A stretch of 6,571 nt of DNA from Syntrophomonas_B sp035447945 (GCA_035447945.1 DAOTHZ010000098.1:1-6571), one strand, 5' to 3'; shown: positions 1-5,680, counted from the stretch's first letter. Program-made: numbers and translations. The notes: a model not told the origin generated them from the letters alone.

Positions 1-1
1 G

Positions 2-343
2 GAAAACGTTCTTCTTAATCGAGAAAGTCCGGGATTTATCGTCAACCGGATCTTGCTTCCCTATATCAATGAAGCCATCTGGTTGTATGCAGAGGGAACT
101 GATATCGAATCGATCGATCAGGCCATGATTCTGCGAGCGGGTATGAGCCAAGGCCCTTTGCAACAGGCGGATATGATCGGTCTTGACAACCTCCATGCAG
201 TGATGCTGGGTTTCTACAATGAGTTCCGGGACCCTAAATATCGTCCGCATCCTGTTTTTTCAACCATGGTAAGAGCAGGCTACTACGGCAAAAAGACCGG
301 TAAAGGATTTTATACTTATAAAAAAGGGGAGGGGAGCATATGA
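2..343 (+). CDS. 3-hydroxyacyl-CoA dehydrogenase, C-terminal part (5' end outside window)
   Basis: This is the C-terminal 113 residues of an NAD-dependent 3-hydroxyacyl-CoA dehydrogenase, most like the 3-hydroxybutyryl-CoA type. The enzyme interconverts 3-hydroxyacyl-CoA and 3-oxoacyl-CoA in cytosolic beta-oxidation or butyrate metabolism. The reading frame is open from base 2, so the gene starts outside the window; an internal TTG at 53 is not the start because clear family sequence (SPGFIVNR, visible residues 9-16) lies upstream of it. Visible marks of the C-terminal dimerisation/substrate domain (HCDH type) are NEAI at 23-26, GPLQQADMIGLD at 51-62, the KYRPHP segment at 79-84 and the closing GKKTGKGFYTY at 96-106. 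The Rossmann NAD domain and the catalytic His are upstream and cannot be checked. The stop TGA overlaps the next start (ATGA), so the two are probably one transcript with coupled translation. Fine substrate specificity is inferred only. Confidence 0.93.
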   Translation, partial: ENVLLNRESPGFIVNRILLPYINEAIWLYAEGTDIESIDQAMILRAGMSQGPLQQADMIGLDNLHAVMLGFYNEFRDPKYRPHPVFSTMVRAGYYGKKTGKGFYTYKKGEGSI

Positions 344-1170
344 CTTTTAAAGCCAAAAAATCTTTTGGCGGTTTATATGGCATCATCGCCGGTATTTTGG
401 TTTTTGGTTTTTCCTTCTGGGGCATCGGTTATTCGCTGGGTCCTGACGACAAGGCACTGAAAGTATTGTTGTACATACCGGCATATCTTTTTCTAGTGGT
501 ATATATCTATCTGGTCCTGGGCGCGCTCCGCTTAAAATACGTGGTTAACGATGACAATTTCCTGTTAATATGGGGCGTGGCCCAAAAACATATTGCCTGG
601 GATGAAATCGATGAAATCGTTCAGATCGAGGGAAAAAGCAATTTATTTCCGTTTCTCTCCATGACCTGGCCCGGCTATGTAGTTGGCTTGTTTCAATTGA
701 AAGGAGTCGGACCGGTCAGAATGTATGGCACCCACGCCAAAGATGGTTTCCTTTATTTAAAAACGCAACGTGGTTTTTTGGGGATCACGCCGCAAGACGA
801 CAAACTTGCCAAATTGATTGCCGAAAAAACCGGCAAAGAGGTTCAAATACTGGACATGGATACCATTCCGGTTGAAGTAAAAGGCCACGACATGCATACC
901 GACCGTTATTTTATGCTTTATACCCGAATCAATAACGTATTGTTGATATTATTCTGTTTGTATGTGGCAATTTTTTTCCCAAGATCCAACGCAGATCCGT
1001 TGATTATTTTGCTGGTAGTGCTGGCCATCAACCTTTATCTATTCAACAATGCCAACGCCAAGAGATTATACCAATTTAGCCAGCAGGGAGGCTATTTCAC
1101 CTTATTGATTGGTATGGCGGTTACCGGTATATTTTTAATCCTGTCCATTGTACAAATCAGCTTTAGCTAA
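340..1170 (+). CDS. Multi-pass membrane protein with bacterial PH-like domain
   Basis: No specific function is recognised. The 276-residue product has about five hydrophobic segments: roughly 11-33, 42-64, 195-213, 220-236 and 252-272. Between the second and third lies a soluble stretch (about 66-170) that reads like a bacterial PH domain. It has beta strands YVVNDDNFLLIWG (67-79), HIAWDEIDEIVQI (84-96), VRMYGT (126-131) and LYLKTQRGFLGITPQDDKLAKLI (138-160), the last resembling the usual strand, turn and final helix (ITP-x-D-x-x-x-L). Proteins of this layout, two transmembrane helices followed by a PH fold, are common and uncharacterised in Firmicutes; by positive-inside logic the PH part is probably cytosolic. 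The ATG at 340 has a strong purine-rich site (GGAGGGG, 328-334, 5 nt away) and overlaps the preceding stop by ATGA. Membrane topology is solid; the PH assignment is a motif-level judgement. Confidence 0.85.
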   Translation: MTFKAKKSFGGLYGIIAGILVFGFSFWGIGYSLGPDDKALKVLLYIPAYLFLVVYIYLVLGALRLKYVVNDDNFLLIWGVAQKHIAWDEIDEIVQIEGKSNLFPFLSMTWPGYVVGLFQLKGVGPVRMYGTHAKDGFLYLKTQRGFLGITPQDDKLAKLIAEKTGKEVQILDMDTIPVEVKGHDMHTDRYFMLYTRINNVLLILFCLYVAIFFPRSNADPLIILLVVLAINLYLFNNANAKRLYQFSQQGGYFTLLIGMAVTGIFLILSIVQISFS

Positions 1171-1196
1171 ACAATAGAGTAGTTATATTGCTAATG

Positions 1197-1231
1197 GCGT
1201 CCGCTTGTTTTCCACAGTCGGACGCTTATTT
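1197..1231 (+). terminator. Hairpin, weak intrinsic terminator candidate
   Basis: A perfect 7-bp GC-rich stem, GCGTCCG (1197-1203) with CGGACGC (1219-1225), encloses a 15-nt loop and is followed by TTATTT. It sits 26 bp after the stop of the membrane protein gene, so it is well placed to end the first transcript. The U tract is short and interrupted and the loop is long, so efficiency may be low; it could instead be a processing or stabilising hairpin. Confidence 0.5.
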
Positions 1232-1250
1232 GCGTTCCCACGGGCTATAG

Positions 1251-1279
1251 GGTTTACGATATTATTTATTATGTAAACC
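1251..1279. repeat. Inverted repeat upstream of the YchF-like gene
   Basis: GGTTTAC (1251-1257) and GTAAACC (1273-1279) form a perfect 7-bp inverted repeat around a 15-nt AT-only-but-one spacer. It lies about 37 bp upstream of the -10 box of the YchF-like gene. Spacing between half-site centres is 22 bp, about two helical turns, so a regulator binding site is possible; a simple hairpin is the alternative. The right arm is part of an 11-base motif repeated at 5574-5584. Confidence 0.4.
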
Positions 1280-1292
1280 AAAGACGACAAAC

Positions 1293-1321
1293 TGGCTATT
1301 TTTTTGTTGCCGGGCTATAAT
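1293..1321 (+). promoter_or_regulatory. Probable sigma-A promoter of the YchF-like gene
   Basis: A perfect -10 box TATAAT lies at 1316-1321, 35 bp upstream of the chosen ATG at 1357. The best -35 at 17-bp spacing is TGGCTA (1293-1298), matching only 3 of 6 consensus positions, so the promoter would be weak or activator-assisted. The inverted repeat at 1251-1279 is suitably placed for such an activator. The -10 box is embedded in CGGGCTATA, which also occurs at 1241-1249. Confidence 0.5.
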
Positions 1322-1356
1322 AGTATTTGATTTACATAGGGAAAGGTTGTTTGCAA

Positions 1357-2421
1357 ATGCAATTAGGAATCATTGGAATGCCATCGGTTGGCAAGACGAC
1401 CATTTTTGAATTACTCATCAATCAACGGGACAAGGCCAACAGTCAGGGCAAAGCCAATTCAGCCATTGCACGCATTCCTGATGAACGTATCGATCGACTG
1501 AGTGCGATATTCAAGCCCAAAAAAACCAGTTATGCACAATTAGAACTGGTTGACATACCCGGCCTGGTCCCAGGACAGGAAAAAGGCAGTCATGTGTTTC
1601 TTGATTCCGTTCGCAAAGCCGATGCTTTACTGCATGTAGTCAGACTTTTTCAGGACGAGACAATTCCTTATTATTATGAAAAAATCGATCCCATGCGTGA
1701 CATCGCAATGATCAGCTATGAATTGCTATTGGCTGATCTGGACCTGATCGAAAAAAGAATTGAACGCATTCATGCCAGCAAAAAAAAGAATCAAATGCTC
1801 AAAGAACTTGACCTGTTGGAACGCTTAAAAACAACCTTGGAAGATGAGAAGCCAATTTCATCACTGCAACTCGACCAGGAAGAGCAGCTTATTATGAGCA
1901 CTTATCAGTTCTTAACCAGCAAACCGCTGCTCATTTGTTTGAACCTGGACGATGATGACCTGATCAGCCTGGATTATCCTCAAAAAGAAGCGATCGCTGA
2001 TTATTCAAGGCTGAACGATATCCCTGTCGTGGAAGTCGCCGGCACCATTGAAAAAGAAATCGCCGAACTCGCTGAAGAAGAGAAAGAAGAGTTTTTGAAG
2101 GAAATGGGCATTCACGAAAGCGGGCTGATGAAAGTCAGCCACAGCATGTACAAACGGCTGGGCTTGATTTCATTTTTCACGGTGGGGGAAGACGAGGTTA
2201 AGGCGTGGACCATCGAACAGGGAACCCCGGCCCGCAAGGCCGCCGGCAAAATTCATTCCGACATTGAACGCGGCTTTATTCGCGCCGAAGTGGTTGAATA
2301 CCATGATTTTATTGAACTGGGAAGCATGAACGCAGTGAAAGAAAAAGGCTTGTTCCGTCTCGAAGGAAAAGAGTATGTTGTCAAAGATGGTGACATTGTT
2401 CATTTTCGCTTTAATGTTTAA
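1357..2421 (+). CDS. Divergent YchF/OLA1-type P-loop NTPase (DUF933/TGS C-terminal domain)
   Basis: A TRAFAC-class P-loop NTPase of the YchF/OLA1 kind, 354 residues against about 363 in canonical YchF. These proteins bind ATP or GTP in the cytosol and are linked to ribosomes and stress. Visible parts are the Walker A loop GMPSVGKT at 7-14, DxxG as DIPG at 66-69, the HVVRLF segment at 93-98, the helical insert at about 120-165, and a full C-terminal TGS-like domain (about 268-354) with AWTIEQGT, AAGKIHSD, ERGFIRAE and KDGDIVHFRFNV. Departures from canonical YchF are: NLDD (196-199) in place of NxxE; Tyr105 where E. coli YchF has His114; and no counterpart of the NFPFCTIEPN segment that carries Cys35. 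A paralogous clade with altered chemistry is therefore likely, and the redox-regulated label may not apply. The ATG at 1357 is preferred over TTG 1327 because AGGGAAAGG (1338-1346) sits 10 nt upstream. It is monocistronic, ending at the terminator at 2476. Confidence 0.93.
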   Translation: MQLGIIGMPSVGKTTIFELLINQRDKANSQGKANSAIARIPDERIDRLSAIFKPKKTSYAQLELVDIPGLVPGQEKGSHVFLDSVRKADALLHVVRLFQDETIPYYYEKIDPMRDIAMISYELLLADLDLIEKRIERIHASKKKNQMLKELDLLERLKTTLEDEKPISSLQLDQEEQLIMSTYQFLTSKPLLICLNLDDDDLISLDYPQKEAIADYSRLNDIPVVEVAGTIEKEIAELAEEEKEEFLKEMGIHESGLMKVSHSMYKRLGLISFFTVGEDEVKAWTIEQGTPARKAAGKIHSDIERGFIRAEVVEYHDFIELGSMNAVKEKGLFRLEGKEYVVKDGDIVHFRFNV

Positions 2422-2475
2422 AAACCAATGGCAGATTTAGTTCACAAATTAACAGCGAAAACGCATTTATTATAC

Positions 2476-2502
2476 CGGGAGTTGAAATACTCCTGTTTTT
2501 TT
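2476..2502 (+). terminator. Intrinsic terminator after the YchF-like gene
   Basis: Stem CGGGAGT (2476-2482) pairs with ACTCCTG (2489-2495), seven pairs including one G-U, closed by a 6-nt TGAAAT loop and followed at once by seven T (2496-2502). It begins 54 bp after the stop codon. This is the textbook arrangement and separates the YchF-like gene from the ATP-grasp/amidoligase unit, which therefore needs its own promoter. Confidence 0.85.
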
Positions 2503-2520
2503 ATGGTTATCCTTGTGTGC

Positions 2521-2548
2521 ACTTTGTATCAGACACATACATAATATA
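2521..2548 (+). promoter_or_regulatory. Possible sporulation-type (sigma-K/E-like) promoter of the ligase pair
   Basis: Between the terminator and the ligase gene, CATAATATA (2540-2548) matches the sigma-K -10 pattern CATAnnnTA, with AC (2521-2522) 17 bp before it at the place of the sigma-K -35. An overlapping CATACATA (2536-2543) is close to the sigma-E -10 (CATACAnT), but no good sigma-E -35 is visible. A vegetative reading also exists: TTGTAT (2524-2529), 15-bp spacer, TATAAA (2545-2550). The region is AT-rich, so chance matches are likely. A sporulation promoter would agree with the YheC/YheD family's known spore link. Confidence 0.3.
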
Positions 2549-2579
2549 AACTATCTATTTCACTTCATGAGGTGTGCAA

Positions 2580-3938
2580 ATGAACGAATCTGGCCCCCCA
2601 AAAGCATTGGTCAAAATTCCTCCCCGACTTGCAGGGATTATCACTGAAAATCCCCAGCTGCAAATTGGCCAAACCATACTGGGTATTCATAAATTCGCCG
2701 ATAATATTGAAATCAGCTCAGCTATAAAAGGAAATCGTATTTTGATTTCCCGACGTTTGCTATGTAAAAATTATCCTGTTTCCATGCCCCAGGCTTTCCA
2801 TCAACTCCATTTCCAATTGCTCCCCAATAAAACCATAAAAACGGGGCCGGTAATCGGAGTATTGATTGCCGGCAAAGAAAAACCAGGTGCCCCTCCCATC
2901 CCCCGCAGAACCTTAATATACAGGGAATTAAGCCGAACAGCAGTAAAAAAAGGCCTGTTTCTCTATTATTTTTATGCCGAGGAGGTTGATTGGGAGCATC
3001 AATGGGTCAAAGGTTTTCTTTATGATGAACGGTCCAAGCGGAACACCCCCTGGCTCAAGGCAAAATTCAGGCTCCCCGATATTGTTTATAATCGCATCTC
3101 TTATCGCCACAAGGAAGACGCTTATGGAGTGCAGGCATTTATGAACAAAGCCGCCCGGGCTGGAATTCATGTCTTCAACAGCCGATTTCTGAATAAATGG
3201 GAAGTTCATCAATGCCTGGAAGCAGATTCCCGGACCAAAGAATTCATATTGCCAACAGCATGTTTCAGCAAACCAATGTTGACAGTGTTTCTGAACAATT
3301 ATCCGGAGTTCTTTATCAAGCCTGTAGCCAACAGCATCGGCAAAGGCATTATCAAAGTGATTATCAGCGAATCTGGTCAAATCTCATACTTTCGTTCCGG
3401 CAAATCTTCCCGCTGGCAAGAATGTCAATCCCGAGAAGAATTGTATCATCGTCTTTCCCTTCCGCAAGGAGAACGGTATATCCTGCAAAAAGGCATCCAA
3501 CTCGCCAGTATCGACCATAGAATCTTTGACATTCGGGCCCAGGCTCAGAAAGATGGCGAGGGCCTGTGGCAATTCACCGGAGCAGCAGTCAGGGTAGCAG
3601 CAGCAGGGAAATTTCTAACCCATGTTCCCAACGGTGGCAGTAAAAGAGATTATGATCAGACGATTCAGGAAGTATTTGGTCCATCTGATTCCGTCAAGGA
3701 AAAATTGGATTGGCAGTTGAAAACCATCTGCCGCAGAGTCCCCTTGGTCCTGGAAGAATATTTGGGTATTAATCTGGCCGTATTATCGATGGACATCGGT
3801 ATCGATCATGACGGCCATATGTGGATTATTGAAGCCAACTCCAAACCGGCCAGTTTCGATGAATATGACATTCGTCAACGCCATATGGATCTCTTGACAG
3901 ATTACTTCTTGTTTAAGGCTTGGCGAGGAAATAAATGA
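2580..3938 (+). CDS. YheC/YheD-family endospore coat-associated ATP-grasp protein
   Basis: A 452-residue ATP-grasp enzyme of the YheC/YheD family. ATP-grasp ligases join a carboxylate to an amine through an acyl-phosphate; in Bacillus subtilis family members associate with the forming spore coat, but the substrate is unknown. Layout: an N-terminal family domain (about 1-90), GVLIAGKE (93-100) opening the next part, PDIVYNRISY (166-175), FNSRFLNKWEVHQCL (199-213) as in the family, then the ATP-grasp core with FFIKPVANSIGKGIIKV (244-260; Lys247 and the glycine loop), YILQKGIQLA (300-309), FDIRAQAQKDGEG (316-328), VRVAAAGKFLTHVPNGG (337-353) and MDIGIDHDGHMWIIEANSKP (404-423). Glu418 and Asn420 are the expected metal ligands, so the enzyme looks active. 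The ATG at 2580 is preferred over GTG 2574 because GAGG (2569-2572) is 7 nt before it and only 1 nt before the GTG. The next gene follows after 10 bp and has the same ligase theme. Confidence 0.94.
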   Translation: MNESGPPKALVKIPPRLAGIITENPQLQIGQTILGIHKFADNIEISSAIKGNRILISRRLLCKNYPVSMPQAFHQLHFQLLPNKTIKTGPVIGVLIAGKEKPGAPPIPRRTLIYRELSRTAVKKGLFLYYFYAEEVDWEHQWVKGFLYDERSKRNTPWLKAKFRLPDIVYNRISYRHKEDAYGVQAFMNKAARAGIHVFNSRFLNKWEVHQCLEADSRTKEFILPTACFSKPMLTVFLNNYPEFFIKPVANSIGKGIIKVIISESGQISYFRSGKSSRWQECQSREELYHRLSLPQGERYILQKGIQLASIDHRIFDIRAQAQKDGEGLWQFTGAAVRVAAAGKFLTHVPNGGSKRDYDQTIQEVFGPSDSVKEKLDWQLKTICRRVPLVLEEYLGINLAVLSMDIGIDHDGHMWIIEANSKPASFDEYDIRQRHMDLLTDYFLFKAWRGNK

Positions 3939-3948
3939 GAGGGATGGC

Positions 3949-5496
3949 ATGATTATAAAACTGATATACCGAAAGAATTCCACCGGCGAAAGTCTCCTGC
4001 AATACTTTCAGGATAACTGGACGGATGTTGATTGTTATCGATTTGAAATCAGAGGTAAAAAGTATTATGAAATAAGCGCAACAAGAAACCAGGCCAATCT
4101 CAAGATTACTTTCAATGATATCAGGGCATTGGGGAATTGTCTGAATCAACAAATCTGTGGCGAGATTTTGGCGGTAAACGGCATATTCACAGATTTTTCC
4201 GACGCCAAGGTAAGCAACAAAAGCTATGATCTGCTTTTGTTCAACATGACAGTAATTTCGGTCAACCAATTGACTGCCGGCAAAAGCACCGTAACCCAGA
4301 AGTATATAAACGAAAAACAAGTCCCCCGGGTTTGTGAATTGGCCAAAAGGACACTCAATTTGTTGGGGCTGGATTACGCCATGATAAGAATCAGCAGCAA
4401 TCCCCAGCGAAAATTGACCGTTACAAAAATCACTCCTTCCCCGATTATGCGCGAAAAGGACCTGACTAATGTAATAGATAAATTGGAAAAATGGGTTGAA
4501 CAGTGTAACCATCAACATCTTGACAAACCTGAAGTAAAACTGGGCGCAGACCCGGAATTCATGATTGCCAACAGCCGCAGCCAAAAAATGATCCCGGCTT
4601 CTGAGTTCTTTCCCCGTCAAGGACCGGTAGGCTGTGACAATATTCGTATTCCCAGACGTCAGCAAAGACCCATTGCCGAACTCAGGCCGCAACCTGATAT
4701 TTCACCTATTATACTTCACGCCAACATCAAGGCCATGTTGGAACAGGCCAATAAAATGGCGCCCTATAAAAACATTAAGCTTTTGGCAGGAAGTCAGCCA
4801 TTTTCCGGCTATTCTATCGGCGGACATATTCATTTCAGCAATGTCAGTCTGGGCAGTCATCTGCTGCGGGCTTTGGACAATTATCTGGCACTGCCGGTAT
4901 TCCTCCTCGAAGACCAGCAAACAGCGATCAAAAGGCGTAATAAATATGGCCATTTAAATGAATATCGAGTTAAGGACTACGGCGGATTTGAATATCGAAC
5001 CCCCGGCAGTTGGCTGGTATCACCGGAAATCAGCCTGGCAGTTCTGTGTCTGGCCAAACTGGTCAGCAGCAATTATCTAATGCTGCGACATAATTTCTTT
5101 TTATCTGTTAAAGCCCATCAATCATTTTATCAAGGCGATACTGAATATTTTCGTGAACTGTTTCAGGAACTTTGGCAGGATATCAAGCAGTTGGATGAAT
5201 ATTATCTCTATCACCAGGAACTTGACATCATCGTACAAATGATAAAACGCAAGCAATCCTGGGATGAAAACGCCGATTTGCGAAAAACTTGGAAATTAAG
5301 CAGAAATTTCAGCAAAAGATATGCAACCAAAACCAACACAATAACGTCATCTAATTATAACAGCCGCAGTCAAACCACAACCAGCCGACGCTCAAGCAGC
5401 CAAGCCCGGACATTGAATCGTACTTCCGCCAACAATGATGCATCATCCATGTCTTATCAATCACAGGGACGGTATGAGCAACCATCGCATGTTTAA
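3949..5496 (+). CDS. phiEco32-type COOH-NH2 ligase (putative amidoligase), with Ser/Arg-rich tail
   Basis: A 515-residue putative amidoligase of the phage phiEco32-like COOH-NH2 ligase type 2 family, which has the glutamine-synthetase/glutamate-cysteine-ligase fold and is predicted to form amide bonds with ATP; the substrate is unknown. The catalytic domain (about 195-440) shows LGADPEF (198-204, acidic metal ligands Asp201 and Glu203), GPVGCD (225-230), AELRPQP (243-249), GGHIHFS (291-297) and EYRVKDYGGFEYRTPGSWL (338-356). Residues 1-190 are less typical: LLGLDYAMIRISS (138-150) followed by KITPSP (160-165) resembles the last part of an ATP-grasp domain without its Glu and Asn. Residues 459-515 are low-complexity and probably disordered (14 Ser, 9 Thr, 6 Arg, 6 Asn and 5 Gln of 57). 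The ATG at 3949 has GAGAGGG (3937-3943) 5 nt before it, overlapping the preceding stop region, so this is the second gene of the ligase operon. No signal peptide or membrane helix is seen. Confidence 0.9.
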   Translation: MIIKLIYRKNSTGESLLQYFQDNWTDVDCYRFEIRGKKYYEISATRNQANLKITFNDIRALGNCLNQQICGEILAVNGIFTDFSDAKVSNKSYDLLLFNMTVISVNQLTAGKSTVTQKYINEKQVPRVCELAKRTLNLLGLDYAMIRISSNPQRKLTVTKITPSPIMREKDLTNVIDKLEKWVEQCNHQHLDKPEVKLGADPEFMIANSRSQKMIPASEFFPRQGPVGCDNIRIPRRQQRPIAELRPQPDISPIILHANIKAMLEQANKMAPYKNIKLLAGSQPFSGYSIGGHIHFSNVSLGSHLLRALDNYLALPVFLLEDQQTAIKRRNKYGHLNEYRVKDYGGFEYRTPGSWLVSPEISLAVLCLAKLVSSNYLMLRHNFFLSVKAHQSFYQGDTEYFRELFQELWQDIKQLDEYYLYHQELDIIVQMIKRKQSWDENADLRKTWKLSRNFSKRYATKTNTITSSNYNSRSQTTTSRRSSSQARTLNRTSANNDASSMSYQSQGRYEQPSHV

Positions 5497-5528
5497 TGAA
5501 AACTGCAGGGTTAAGGCCTTTTTAATAA

Positions 5529-5560
5529 AAAACCATTATTCCCCGCTTGGTTTTAATAAT
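5529..5560 (+). repeat. Crossed inverted repeats (weak)
   Basis: AAAACC (5529-5534) can pair with GGTTTT (5549-5554), and the adjoining ATTATT (5535-5540) with AATAAT (5555-5560). The two pairings interlock, giving either alternative hairpins or a pseudoknot in RNA. All stems are AT-rich and six pairs long, so this may be chance in an AT-rich gap after the amidoligase gene. Confidence 0.25.
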
Positions 5561-5563
5561 TCC

Positions 5564-5579
5564 CATAATGAACATTATG
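5564..5579. repeat. Short palindrome CATAATG-AA-CATTATG
   Basis: A perfect 7-bp inverted repeat with a 2-bp centre lies between the convergent genes. Its right arm runs into GTAAAC, and together they give the 11-base string ATTATGTAAAC (5574-5584), also found at 1268-1278 upstream of the YchF-like gene. It has the size of a dimeric repressor site, but its position between gene ends gives no obvious promoter to control. Confidence 0.4.
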
Positions 5580-5581
5580 TA

Positions 5582-5625
5582 AACTAGTCCGCGGATGCCA
5601 TTCTGTGACTGGTTCTCTTTTTTTT
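5582..5625 (+). terminator. Intrinsic terminator of the ligase operon
   Basis: AACTAGTC (5582-5589) pairs with GACTGGTT (5607-5614), eight pairs with one G-U, enclosing a 17-nt loop that can itself fold GG/CC. After CTC comes a run of eight T (5618-5625). It lies 86 bp past the amidoligase stop and would end the plus-strand transcript. Confidence 0.6.
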
Positions 5626-5630
5626 ATATT

Positions 5631-5680
5631 AAAAGCGGATACTGTGTCCCCTATCGGGTTGCCAGTATCCGCTTTTTTAT
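5631..5680. terminator. Strong bidirectional terminator between convergent genes
   Basis: A perfect 14-bp stem, AAAAGCGGATACTG (5631-5644) with CAGTATCCGCTTTT (5663-5676), encloses an 18-nt loop with its own CCC/GGG hairpin (5649-5651 with 5656-5658). On the plus strand the stem ends in a T run (5673-5678). On the minus strand it ends in CTTTTAATAT, so it serves the dehydrogenase at 6501-5719 too, 39 bp past that stop. It is the best hairpin in the window. Confidence 0.88.

Noticed and set aside
1327..1356. TTG start adding 10 residues to the YchF-like protein
   Set aside because: It would put the ribosome binding site AGGGAAAGG inside the coding region. The ATG at 1357 has good spacing and starts directly at the first beta strand, as in the family.
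1988..1999. GCGATCGC octamer, the HIP1 palindrome abundant in cyanobacteria
   Set aside because: There is one copy only, inside a coding region, and nothing else suggests a cyanobacterium.
2928..3380. 150-codon minus-strand open frame inside the ATP-grasp gene
   Set aside because: It is antisense to conserved YheC/YheD core motifs and its translation is cysteine- and phenylalanine-rich without family signature, so it is a shadow frame.
3913..4692. 259-codon open frame on the minus strand, overlapping the amidoligase gene and the end of the ATP-grasp gene
   Set aside because: It lies antisense to well-conserved ligase sequence, its translation shows no motif or domain order I recognise, and its length is explained by codon bias on the opposite strand.
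3949..5496. Phage origin for the amidoligase because its family is named after phage phiEco32
   Set aside because: No phage structural, replication or integration gene is present. The family is also found on Firmicute chromosomes next to YheC/YheD genes, and base composition looks like that of the neighbours.
5505..5534. AAGGCCTT palindrome followed by T run just after the amidoligase stop, as a possible terminator
   Set aside because: The palindrome has no room for a hairpin loop, and no longer stem can be formed with the flanks beyond GGTT/AACC. The hairpins at 5582 and 5631 are far better candidates.
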